Shown here piece by piece: positions 1 through 9,870 of a DNA stretch of 64,000 bases; positions within the stretch are counted from its first letter, which is position 1, and each line of letters starts with the position of its first letter. The notes under the pieces were generated by a model. That model saw nothing but the letters and a program-made list of their open reading frames with translations, had not been told where the DNA came from and searched no databases. Source of the stretch: Siphonodentalium dalli (lineage: Eukaryota; Mollusca; Scaphopoda; Gadilida; Siphonodentaliidae). The DNA lies in contig CP136061.1 in the NCBI GenBank assembly GCA_032622095.1, positions 198,758,935-198,822,934 on the forward strand, in the 5' to 3' direction. The translations under genes and the position numbers were made by a program.

Positions 1-640
1 ATGTTGACCAGTGTAGGACAATATTGTTTTCTTAAATTACATGCAGTTTTGATATATAGCTGTTAGACAATAAATATGATGATAATGACTGGCCACGGGG
101 AGGGACCAGGTCACAATCTTTCCAAGTGTTGGACATTTCCAACATTACACCCGCCCCTATGATAAGGTTGGAAAATTTCCAGCTGATGGCCATTCCAGCT
201 AAAAAAAATTGTAAAAAGTAGGAAATTATGCAAATATTGGTCCGAAAACAATACCCCCCCCCCCCCAAATAAAATGTTTGAAAATCAAACTACAAGATCA
301 TTTTCAACCTATTGCTGGTTTGGAAATTACAACTAATGTTGTGTCAGGTATGAAATATCCAACCGTTGAACAAGTTGCCACGTCCCTAACCGTGTTCATT
401 ATTCGAAATACACGGGTTGAAATGACAACGAAAACTAAAACACATTCGCCAAGCCCGAGTAACAATTAATCATAACTGATTTGCCTGTCGCAATGCTTCG
501 GCGTTGACCGTGACGTATAGCGGACACGATTTCTGCTCACACGAACTAATACCGTTTTCTTTCTGTGTGCATTTCTATATCAACCCGTTTACACTAGTCT
601 GCGTGTAGATCTATGTACATTTCTATAGCAATGTAAATGC
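1..640. other. No recognisable gene; low-complexity C13 run
   Basis: I recognise nothing coding here on either strand. The only distinct signal is a run of 13 C at 254-266. Short open frames at 32-268 (minus) and 278-469 (plus) look like chance: the first gets its glycine-rich start from the C run. The stretch lies directly upstream of the retrotransposon remnant and may be more of the same element too decayed to read, or the flank into which it was inserted. Confidence 0.6.
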
Positions 641-643
641 ACC

Positions 644-1100
644 CTAAGTAGAGTTGGAGACTCTGATGATTGGGGAATTTCTCCTCCAATGTTCAATTTT
701 TTTGACGACCTATGGGGTCCTCACACGGTAGATCGATTTGCATCTGTTTACAATGCGAAATGTAATCGGTTTAATAGCCGATGGTGGTGTCCGGGAACCG
801 AGGGTATCGATGCTTTCCAGCAAAATTGGGAAGGCGAAAATAATTGGCTGGTTCCTCCACCAAGATCGGTGATTAAAGTATTTAAGAAAATGTACGCTGA
901 ACGAGCGAATGGTGCATTGATAATCCCTGAGTGGGTATCGGCTCCTTATTGGCCAATCATTTACGATGCGAAGGCTAATCATTTCGATGAAGCTATCAAA
1001 CTGTTCATGTTTTTACCGGTGTGTAAGATTGAAACGGGCAGAGGAAATAACGGTATTTTTCAGAAGAAATCTACAAGTTTTCAGTTAATTGCACTGAAAG
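644..1100 (+). pseudogene. DIRS/Ngaro-type retrotransposon polyprotein, C-terminal end of RT/RNase H (5'-truncated)
   Basis: The frame opens with LSR...DSDDWGI (about 644-679) and continues MFNFFDD, then WGPHTVDRFAS (about 710-742), RFNSRWW and a GENNWLVPPP stretch, ending near 1100. In DIRS and Ngaro elements, which encode a tyrosine recombinase, this is the pattern following the RNase H catalytic region, with the LSR-x-D-x-DDW and WGPHxVDRFA signatures. The reverse transcriptase fingers and palm and most of RNase H are absent; an in-frame stop lies upstream at 626-628. The first ATG of the open frame (689) is internal to the domain, so it is not a true start. The frame stays open to a stop just after 1110, but 1101 onward looks intronic. 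The same-strand recombinase 75 bp downstream supports a DIRS/Ngaro origin. The RNase H core itself cannot be seen. Confidence 0.82.
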
Positions 1101-1174
1101 TAAGATTTGATTAATCATACTGTGACATATCTACTGTGTTTGCTTAATTCGTGTGTATTGATTAATTTTCAGAG
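1101..1174 (+). other. Candidate short intron between RNase H and recombinase exons
   Basis: The sequence after the RNase H frame begins GTAAGA (1101) and a pyrimidine-rich TTTTCAG ends at 1172, with a second AG at 1173-1174. Using the CAGAG acceptor the reading phase carries over from the RNase H frame into the recombinase frame (LNLGPTIREKL) without a stop; using the first AG it does not. Stops lie inside the interval. This is inference from consensus sites only. A plain spacer between two ORFs is the alternative. Confidence 0.35.
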
Positions 1175-2177
1175 CTGAACTTGGGGCCTACGATTCGAGA
1201 GAAGTTGGCGGCTGCTGGGGTGTGCGATGACGGCGGGAAATATGAGAAACGTCTAATACATCATCTAATCGGGACCAGAAGTGACGGTACCAATAAAACA
1301 TACTTTAGTTCTTTCATGAAATGGAAAAGATACTGTGCGTCCAAAAACTTTGGCTGTTTGCCAGCAGAACCAATTCATGTCGCCATGTTCATATCGGACG
1401 CTATGGACCTCGGCTCTTCGTCGAGTTCGGTGAATGCTTTGTTTTATGCGATTAAGTGGGCGCACACCATAAACGGTTTAACAGACCCCACCGGCAACGG
1501 CTTGGTGAAAATGATGTTGGAATCAGCAAAGCGCAACTCTTCTAAAGTGGTTAATAAGAAACAGCCAGTTACAGCAGACATGCTAAAGGAACTTTGTTCT
1601 CAGTATACTGACAATAATGATTTGGCAGTAATTCGCGATTTATGTATGATTTTGATCAGTTTTGCAGTTTTTTGAGATACGATGAGCTAAGTAATTTAAT
1701 GTGTAGTGACATAAAAATTTGTGATGAATATTTAGCAGTTACAATTAAGAAAAGTAAGACAGACCAATATCGAGATGGAAAAGAGGTGTTGATTTCAAAA
1801 GGGGATAGTTGTGCTTGTCCACATAAAATGTTTTTAAAATATTCAAATATAGCCGGTTTGGATTTTTCATCAATATGTTTGTGTTCCGACCTATAAATAG
1901 GTCAGGAAGCAAATGTTCACTCATTTCTAAAAACAAAATATTGAGTTACACTAGGACAAGGGAATGCATTTTACAAAGACTTAAGATGGTTACTGGAAAT
2001 CTCAATATCGGTCTGCATTCTTTACGATCAGGCGGGGCTTCGGAAGCCGCAAGCAAAAACGTCACAGAAAGATGTTTAAAACGCCATGGGCGTTGGAGGT
2101 CTGATGTGTGTAAGGATGGCTATGTTAAAGATACTCTGGAAAATCGTCTCAGTGTGACGAGAGCTCTGAATCTTTGA
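1175..2177 (+). pseudogene. Tyrosine recombinase of a DIRS/Ngaro-like element, two frameshifts
   Basis: This would be the integrase that joins the circular intermediate to target DNA. Three successive frames together cover the fold. Frame one (1175-1675) holds the N-terminal SAM-like core-binding part. Frame two resumes at the T-run near 1672 with the first catalytic Arg (LRYDEL) and the KKSKTDQYRDG beta-hairpin strand. Frame three resumes near 1875 and carries HSLRSGG (His codon 2016-2018), HGRW (His 2085-2087, Trp 2094-2096) and the nucleophile candidate Tyr (2121-2123, DGYVKD). All residues of the R...HxxR...H/W...Y tetrad are therefore still readable. The first break fits loss of one T in a T6 run; the second is a small shift near 1875. 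It lies 3' of the RNase H fragment on the same strand, the DIRS/Ngaro order. A Crypton origin is less likely because of that neighbour. Confidence 0.88.
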
Positions 2178-2226
2178 AGTTGTAATTACTATTGTTGTCC
2201 ATGCTCATAGCAATGTATATATTTAA

Positions 2227-3252
2227 AATGACCACAACGTTGGACGTGCTCTTGGATGTGTCAAAAATGTGATTGTACACTTGGGAACGAATGACATTTC
2301 GAAGAACAATTGCAATTCTAATACCGTCACACTCAGTATTTTAGAAGCCATTCCTGTGATATCGAAAATGTTTCCAAATTCTAACCTGAAATTCTGCAGT
2401 ATTCCTTTAAAAAAGGGCAGAGGTCTCTACACTAACAATTACAACTGTTCTGTGAACATGGTGAATGACTTTATATTCCAAGTATGTGCGAGGAGGGATC
2501 AATGTGAATATATAGATATCTGCGAGAAATTTTCAAATATTCATGGAGTGAAGAGTGAGCTTTACAGCAAACGAGACACCCGAGGCATCCACTTCAGTCC
2601 TGCGGGCAGAGCGGCTTTGAAGGTAGCCTTCTTGTCATTAATCGCCCCGATTAAACAGACCGTTCCTTCACAACTGACTAGATGTGATACAGCTCAATAT
2701 AATCACATTGATAATAATGACTCATCTGCAGACTGCGAAGATAAATCGAAGTTCAATTCATCGCATATAAATCTGACCGCACGAGGTGCAAATCAAATGC
2801 ACAGCCAATCAGTGGACCCCTCACACGACATAAAAGACATTAGTCACGGTTGGTCAAAAGGGCCGATAAAAACTAAACGCATATTCGTGGGGAATCTCAA
2901 CCCCGGCACGACGAGAGAGGATCTGGAAGATCGCCTGGATATGTTTGACATCCGATTCTCAATTGTTAGGTTATTCCGGAGCCGGTCAGGAAATTCGATC
3001 TCGGCCAGAATTAACATACACATGGATGATGTGCCCTTGGTATTTGAGAATAATGTTTGGGAGCACCGTGCATTCTGTAGAAATTGGCTTTCTAAACGAA
3101 GCTTCAGTGAGATGGATTTTAGTAGGAGGCATGACCGCGATGACCAGAACAGACGTCCTCTCGGAAGATCTAGCAGCCACAATGGTGACAAACGTGTTCT
3201 TAATTCCAATGTGCATGCCAACAGCATCGACGTCAGCGAATTCGATTGTTAA
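2227..3252 (+). pseudogene. LINE ORF1, N-terminally truncated: SGNH-esterase remnant plus RRM-like domain
   Basis: ORF1 proteins of this kind are RNA-binding/chaperone partners of the LINE reverse transcriptase. The frame begins NDHNVGRALGCVKN and soon shows IVHLGTNDIS (about 2269-2298), SGNH block III. The block V equivalent is DTRGIHFSPAGR (about 2575-2610), with Asp and His in place. Block I (GDS), with the catalytic Ser, is missing, so the esterase cannot be active. After a polar linker, KRIFVGNLNPGTT (about 2875-2915) begins an RRM-like fold running to about 3100, followed by a basic tail (SRRHDRDDQNRR). The first usable codon at 2269 is GTG and the protein has no plausible true start. 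ORF2 follows after a 155-bp gap in another frame. Esterase-type ORF1s are known from CR1/L2-like LINEs. An alternative is that the SGNH part belongs to the upstream recombinase element. Confidence 0.75.
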
Positions 3253-3407
3253 ACGAACAAGAAGAGTAACTCTATTTTCAGCGCGAGCTTAATCTCTCTC
3301 TACCGACCAATAAGTTAAAGTCTTTCTCCTATAACACTTATTCTATATATTCTTCCATATACATTCTTGTCTATACATACCTGATAAGTTCATATACATT
3401 TCTTGAT

Positions 3408-6400
3408 ATGTCAACTGAAGAACATATATTGGCATTTGGCACATGGAATGTCACCGGAATATCAGGGAGCAGTAGCTACCTCAATCGGTTATTGGCTGAT
3501 GAATATATAGATATATTCGGAATTAGTGAGCACTGGCTTCCCGAACATCAACTGCATTTCCTAGATACAATTAGTAAATCGTACTCGTATTATGCGGTCA
3601 GCGACTTCTCGCAGAGACTTCCCTTTCAGCGAGGAAGATTTAAAGGTGGGGTTGGCATCTTTTGGCATAAAAAGTATGATAACTGTGTATCTGTCATCCA
3701 GTACAACGATGATCGCATTTGTGGAATCCAACTGCAGATCTCCCCAGATAATTTCATATATGTGTTCCAAGTATATCTTCCATCGACAAATTATTCGACT
3801 GAATTCTATGAAGAGTACGTTGAGAAAGTGTCAGATCTGATTGTTACATATTCGTCGTTGGGCAATGTCATAGTTATGGGTGATTTCAATGGAAATTTAA
3901 GCAAACACGATGCGCGCAATCGCTGTTTCCAAAAAATGTTGAATAGTCGGGAATATGTTTCTGCAAATAAAACTAATCTTTGCACGGGACAACTTGCAAC
4001 GTTTGTCCCATCAGGCGATTATGCTGGGACAATCATTGATCATATTCTAATACACCAAGATGATATACAGCGTATTCGCCATGTATCTGTTCTAGATGAC
4101 AATGAGGAAAACACTTCAAACCACAGACCTATTGTCATGACACTATCGTATAACTTAACGATCCCTCAGACCAAATCGCTACATGCCACATGGGATTGGA
4201 GAAAGTTCATATCAAATGAAATGATGATATCCAACTATCGATCATTAATCGAATCATCGCTGCCCGTACTTAATGTTTCGGATACACACAACCTTAACAC
4301 GTATTACAATGAAACGGTGTCCATCATACAGTCAGCTTCGGAAGTATATATTCCCAAAAAATCTTTCAATTCACACCTAAAGCCTTACTGGAATTCCTCC
4401 TTGAAACTATTACACCGCGAAATGCGCTCATATAGAGGAATCTGGTTGTCCGATGGTAGACCTAGGGGGGACACTCATGAGAGTTATGTGAATTATAAAA
4501 CATCAAAACGTATGTTTAGGAAAGAATTGCATCGGTGCAACTCGAAGTACATGGCCGCACAAAATAATGATCTTGACCAAGCAGCTGAAATGGATCAAGG
4601 ACTATTCTTTCGAAAATTCAATTCAATTAGATCTAAACATAAAGCAGCAACCAGCAACTTATTTGAAGTGAATGGCACCGTAATACGAACACCGCATGAA
4701 ATAACCGACGCATTTGCAGATTATTATGAAAACCTGTACTCACCTCTTAGTTCTGACACGTTTGACAACGTACACTATCACGAAGTCAATAATCGAGTGG
4801 AGGAACTCCTTGATAGTCCGGTGCACAGTTTGTCGGGTGATATCCTTACGTACACAGTGACAATGAAAGAGGTGGTATCTGCACTCAAGTCCGTGAAAAT
4901 GGGAAAGGCTGCAGGTTCCGATATGTTGTGTTATGAACATATTGTATACGGTGGTACTCACCTTTATGCCCACGTAGCTAAACTCTTATCACTTATGCTT
5001 GATTACTCATACATACCATCAGAAGCAAAGTTGGGAATTATTGTTTCATTGTACAAGGGGGGTGGCAAGCCTAAATCAAAATTCGACAGCTACAGAGCAA
5101 TCACTCTGCTCCCCGTTTTCTACAAAATTTTTGAAAGAGTTCTTCTAAACCGAATAGAAAGAAATTTTCCAACTCTTATAAAAACACATCCTCTGCAACA
5201 TGGTTTTCAGAAAAACATAAGCTGTTTGATGTCATCATATATAATTCAAGAAAGCATATTTTACACCTCAGAAAATAATTCTCGTCTCTTTTCATGTTTT
5301 CTTGATGTTCACAAAGCATTTGATACCGTCTGGATCAATGGCCTCCTGTTTAAATTACATAAACGTGGCGCAAATGGGAAGATTGTAAATATATTTAGTC
5401 AATTTCTCCGCGGAGTCTCATGCACTGTACGATACGGAAATCTTAATTCTCGCGAAATTACAATAAGTCAGGGTACAAGGCAAGGTAATACATTGTCTCC
5501 CACATTTTACGCAATCTATATAGATGATTTACTGAAGGAGCTTGAGCTGTCAAATTTTGGACTTTTGTTGCATGGAATAAACTGCAGTTCTCCAACTCAG
5601 GCAGATGATATGACACTATTTTCACTATCGTCAATTGGCCTACAGCAACTCTGTAACATATGCAGCAATTACAGCAGAAAGTGGCGTTTTCTGTACAATC
5701 AACAAAAATGTAAAGTGATCGTATTTAACGAAAACCCAAGACGCATCCATTCTACACGGACATGGCTGATGAACGAACGCCCAATATCTGAAACGGACAC
5801 GATAACACATCTAGGAATTCCTTTAAATAAAACTAATTTCCAAAATGCTCTCACAGAAAGCATTTGCTCAAAATTACGCTCTACTTACTTGATGCTCAGT
5901 AATGCTGGCCTATATGCCGGTGGTATAACACCCCAAAGCTCAATGATAATCTACAAATCTGTTGTATTGTCATGCGGACTCTATGGGTCGGAATTTCTTT
6001 GTGATGCTTCTGCGACAAACACGATTAAGCTCGAACGCATTCACCGCTTTTGTCTTAAACGTATACAGGGTCTACCTGTGTGCTGTAGGACTGATATAGT
6101 ACTTAGTTTGCTCGGTACCTACCCACTAGAATCCATAATAGATGCGCGGAAACTCTCATTGTTTGGAACTCTGTGTCGCTTAACACCCGGTAAAGCATGC
6201 AAGAACTTTTTTGAAACAAGATTACATCACTATTTCGATTCAAAATCCAAGAAAATCTCGTTCATTGGCGATGCTATAGCCGCTCTGGATCCTTCCCATC
6301 AAAAGAGTTATGGAAATCTCGTGTAAAATCTAATATGCAAATTGTCATCGAGACAGAATGGAACCTGAGAGTGATGTCGGACTTATCTTTCAATCGCTTC

Positions 6401-6826
6401 CTGAAAGTTCACCATACTCTCAGCATGTCTAAACTCTGGCGTTTGTGTCGAAAATTCCCACAAAACAAGTGGTCTTACATGACCACAGCACTAGTAATCA
6501 ATGCAACAACCTCATCTGAAGAGGGACAATGTCCAATTTGTGAACGTACTTATATTGATAGGGTCAAACACATTCTCATTGATTGTATGACATTATCTTC
6601 CATACGTAATAACATGTTCTTTGGCTTAATTGACAAATACGGTATACCTTGCTTCATTGCCGTAGACGAACTAACTGACGATGATATGATATCCCTTCAT
6701 CTAACGAATGTTACTGGCCACGTACAGAATGTTGCTGATGATATTGATTGCTTACTTAACTACATAGTCAGCTATACGGCACAACTGTGGTTATCATTCA
6801 ACGCCCTTTCAGAGGCGAGCGAATGA
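3408..6826 (+). pseudogene. LINE ORF2: AP endonuclease, reverse transcriptase and C-terminal zinc knuckle, one frameshift
   Basis: The first 972 codons (3408-6326) are open. Endonuclease signatures: GTWNVTGI (residues ~10-17), ISEHW (~40), GDFNGN (~157), IIDHILIH (~208) and SNHRPI (~237; the usual Asp of SDH is Asn). Reverse transcriptase signatures: GKAAGSDM, FDSYRAITLLPV (~560), QHGFQ, LDVHKAFD with the first catalytic Asp (~633), SQGTRQGNTLSP (~686), QADDM with the catalytic pair (~730; a Gln replaces the common aromatic residue) and THLGIPL. A one-base shift between about 6300 and 6320 ends this frame early at 6326; the next frame picks up with LWKSRVKS and runs to 6826, carrying a C-x2-C-x9-H-x4-C zinc knuckle at about 6525-6582. 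The ATG at 3408 precedes the first endonuclease motif by few residues, as expected. Apart from the shift the copy looks young. Confidence 0.92.
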
Positions 6827-7065
6827 GAACTATTCAACATGACGACACCCCGAATAGCAAGATGCATTGAAACCACCGGGAAAAATTATATCAAGTGGGT
6901 GCAAACTCGAAGTCGACATTTCTTATGAAATATATGCATCAATGTACATGTATGAGACGTCTCATATTGCAGCTACTGAGCACTTTCGTTGTCACTGTGT
7001 GTGCGTCAACACCTATAAAATATCATATTTGGTGTATTAATACCCCTATATTTACCCCATCATGC
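6827..7065 (+). other. LINE 3' UTR, unique part
   Basis: Non-coding stretch between the end of ORF2 and the trinucleotide repeat. No domain or structure recognised. It belongs to the LINE because the polyadenylation signal and tail lie beyond it, at 7610-7636. Confidence 0.6.
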
Positions 7066-7488
7066 CGTTGATCATCATCAACACTGTCACCATCATCATA
7101 ATCACCACCACCACCGTCATCATTAGAATCACCACCACCATCATAATCATCTTCATCGTTGTCATTATCATCATCACCATCACCACCACCAACCCACCAT
7201 CAAAATCTTCATAATTGTCACCAGCACAGTCATCATAATCGTTATCATGATTTGTCATCGTCATCTTCAACATCACCATCATCACCATAATCATCATCGT
7301 CATCATCACCGAACCTCATGATCATCATCATATTCAACATCATCGTCGTCGTCATCATCATCTTCTTCATCAACATCATCATTATCGTCATGATCTTCGT
7401 CATCAACATCATCATCGTAATCGTCATCAGCATCAACATCATCATCTTCACCATCATCATCACCATCATCATAATCATGTCCTCATCA
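7066..7488 (+). repeat. Imperfect (ATC)n/(CAT)n trinucleotide microsatellite within LINE 3' UTR
   Basis: About 420 bp of ATC/CAT/ATT/GTC triplets, interrupted but clearly in register. All open frames here (Met/Thr/Asp-rich or Ile/Val-rich) are consequences of the triplet repeat and not proteins. Since the LINE terminator lies downstream, the microsatellite is internal to the element copy or expanded after insertion. Confidence 0.93.
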
Positions 7489-7609
7489 GTGTATATCCAC
7501 AATTGTACATAATTATAGTTACTTCTTTATTCGCATTGTGTTTTGTCAACTTGAGATAATATGTGTTATATGTTAAATTCTTTATAAAAATCTTCATCGT
7601 TTTGGAGGA

Positions 7610-7636
7610 AATAAAGATATAATAATAATAATAACT
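7610..7636 (+). promoter_or_regulatory. LINE polyadenylation signal and (AAT)n tail
   Basis: AATAAA at 7610-7615 is followed at about 7619 by a short AAT repeat and then unrelated sequence (CTAGAGGTC). Simple-repeat tails of this type mark the 3' end where target-primed reverse transcription starts in I- and CR1-like LINEs. Confidence 0.75.
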
Positions 7637-7799
7637 AGAGGTCAGATTCCATGGAATCAGATATACTTCCATGGTATCCCATCCCATCCGATGTGAATGT
7701 TATGCGTATATGTGTGTTCCTCTTCATGCGAATGCATATTGATACCTTATGATCCGATGGCGCACTTGCATTGACATTTCTAAATTCAATATATATTTT

Positions 7800-8190
7800 G
7801 GGACTTCTGTCTGTCTGTGTGTTTGTCTGTTAGCTATGACCGGGATAACTGCTGGACGGATTTTGACAAATTTGATAAATATGGGTACTTTTGTCCAGGG
7901 AGTGTTTTGGACGTGTCAAATCGTGACCCCGACCTGATCTTGACCTTCAAAAAGGTCAATCCTATGTAAAATCGGGTAAAACTGACCGATTTCAACGAAA
8001 TTTGACACCTAGGGGTACTTTTGTCAGGGGAGTCTTTTGGGTGTGTCAAATCGTGACCTCGACCTGACATTGACCTTCAAAATGGTTAGTTCAAGGTCAA
8101 ATCGGGTAAAACGAACGAATTTCCACGAAATTTGCTACCTAGGGAAACTTTTGTCCGGGGAGTGTTTTGGACAGGTCAAATCGTGACAAT
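7800..8190. repeat. Diverged 130-bp tandem repeat, about 2.5 copies
   Basis: The phrase ACTTTTGTCC-GGGAGT-TTTTGG-GTCAAATCGTGAC recurs with starts at about 7885, 8015 and 8145, exactly 130 bp apart each time, with scattered substitutions. Each copy also carries GACCTTCAAAA and ATCGGGTAAAAC. The array is preceded by a CTGTCTGTCTGT run near 7807 and a TGGACGGATTTTGAC segment. Older than Arrays A and B judging from divergence. No coding content seen. Confidence 0.85.
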
Positions 8191-8192
8191 AT

Positions 8193-9000
8193 GTTACTTT
8201 TATAGTACAGCGGACATACCTATATAGTATGTCGTTCAGGATGTTCATGCATTTGCCTTGCTTCTTGACAAGTCCGTTTGAATTTGCGTCATGAAGAGAG
8301 GGTTTGAATTTGAATAATATATATCACCCGTTACAACGTTATACGCTACCAGGGTTAAACCGTCCAATCTAAATCTTTAAAAAGCGTACTAATCTTGCGT
8401 TTATATGCTACTTATCACATCCACTCGTCGAAAAGTTTTTATCTCAATATCCGATTTTCGGAGTAATTTTCCCCATGTGATCTTCGGTGGAATTTGCCAA
8501 ATCTGAACCCACCCGACACAAACACTCCCTTGAGCAGGTTACGTTTATAGTAGAGCGGTCAAATTTTGTAGGCATACCTACAGTATACCGGCTTATATGT
8601 TCCAGCGTGAAACTCGCTCCTACATTAGCCCGTTTGGATTTGGGGCTAAAAATCGGCTAGTGATAGACTACATAAGTATACATATTTATGATATATAGCG
8701 TTGTCACGAGTAAACCGTTCCATCTGAAAATTAGAAAATCTCCCTCTGGATGCGCGTGAACACTAGCCATCAGATGTACTCGTCAAACAAATTTATCTGG
8801 ATGTTTGAATTTTCCCCCCTTTGCAATTTTCGTGGAATTTTCCTAAAGTCTCAACCCACACTGACACGCATTCTCCGTTGGGCATGTTACATTTATAGTA
8901 TAGCCGTCAAACTTCTGGGACGTGCATAAAGTATGCCAACGTACATGCTAAGACATTATCTTGTTCTTTAACCTGCCGGTTTGGATTTGGCGGGAAAAAT
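8193..9000. repeat. Diverged ~345-bp tandem repeat, about 2.3 copies
   Basis: GTTAC-TTTATAGTA-AGC recurs at 8193, 8538 and 8886 (spacings 345 and 348). Later positions in each unit match as well: GTCCGTTTGAATTTG, GCCCGTTTGGATTTG and GCCGGTTTGGATTTG, then a TTCGTGGAATTT-type segment and an AACCCAC-GACAC segment before the next unit. Copies are well diverged with many substitutions and small indels. No ORF of interest. Confidence 0.75.
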
Positions 9001-9125
9001 AGTTGCAATATTTCCGTACCCCGTAACGCAGAAAGTCCTGGGTAAATACATTTTTAAGCGGTATATTCGAGTCCGAAACTCTCGTCCAATTCGGAATATG
9101 CAATAAAAAATTTAGAGCTCTGTAC

Positions 9126-9129
<4 letters not shown>

Positions 9130-9157
<28 letters not shown>
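9130..9157. repeat. Poly(A) run of 28
   Basis: Uninterrupted A tract 40 bp before the start of Array A. It may be the tail of a degraded retroposed sequence lying to its left, but I see no recognisable SINE or LINE body. It is the last simple landmark before the satellite domain. Confidence 0.9.
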
Positions 9158-9161
<4 letters not shown>

Positions 9162-9674
9162 GGTTTATTCATCCTGGTGTATAGTGTGTCCATATTTATG
9201 GGCGGTAACTCCTCAGGGAAAGCGCGGACACAAGTTTTGATGCCCGTGGGCAGTAGGGCATATCGAGGTGTGCATACGGTCCAATTTTCGATGCTCTGCT
9301 CCTTATAATTTCCGAGATAATAAAATCACATATTTTTATATAAAGGGAGATAACTCCGTGGGATAAACGCGGACAATATTCGTTATGAGCCAAAGGCATA
9401 AAACTCATTTACCCCAATATACTTACCAATCTTGAGTTTTCTAATCCTAATACTTTCAGATATTAGGGAGTTGAAAAATAGTATAGTATAATAATAATGA
9501 AAAATAATCGAAAAAGGGCCATAACTCTGTCAAAAGATATTGGACCAACATCCGGATACCATTATTTCTAGTAGACCTTAGATGCCTATATTCGCTAGAG
9601 ATTTCGCGGTCCTCCTCCCATTAGTGTCTGAGTATTTCCAATTAAACAGAAAACGGCCGCAGTAGAAAAACAAT

Positions 9675-9703
9675 ATACTTCCTTGGTTACACCATGGAAG
9701 TAT
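9675..9703. repeat. Hairpin in the Array A unit (first copy)
   Basis: ATACTTCCTTGG, a 5-base loop, then CCATGGAAGTAT: 11 of 12 stem positions pair. It recurs once per 1,725-bp unit. Two right-hand units (near 45170 and 46895) share a change to CCATGGGAGTAT, which weakens the stem further. Confidence 0.6.
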
Positions 9704-9870
9704 AATAATAGGGAACAATCATGAGTGGAAAGAATCGCAGTTTATGGACGGAAAATATGAAGTATGGTGATTATATGTTGTCCTAACATGTGTAGGTTGA
9801 TCTCAAGTGTTTGGACGTGACCCCACCCCTGTCTCGAAATTGGGTGACGGGATTGGGAAAACATCAACCC

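Larger units (their letters stand above)
2225..7636 (+). mobile_element. 5'-truncated APE-type LINE (two ORFs, microsatellite 3' UTR, (AAT)n tail)
   Basis: The element is recognised by the ORF1-ORF2 pair on one strand, a long 3' UTR, a poly(A) signal AATAAA at 7610-7615 and an (AAT)n tail at about 7619-7634, followed by unrelated sequence. ORF1 lacks its N-terminal part: the frame opens right after a stop at 2224-2226, at residues just before the esterase GTND block. This is typical of incomplete target-primed reverse transcription. The 5' boundary is set by that frame and by the end of the recombinase at 2177, so it is uncertain by tens of bases, and I could not find a convincing target-site duplication. 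The I/CR1-like group of non-LTR elements fits the domain order; I cannot fix the clade by eye. Confidence 0.85.

Noticed and set aside
7052-7512. Met/Thr/Asp-rich and Ile/Val-rich frames
   Set aside because: Translations of the ATC/CAT microsatellite.
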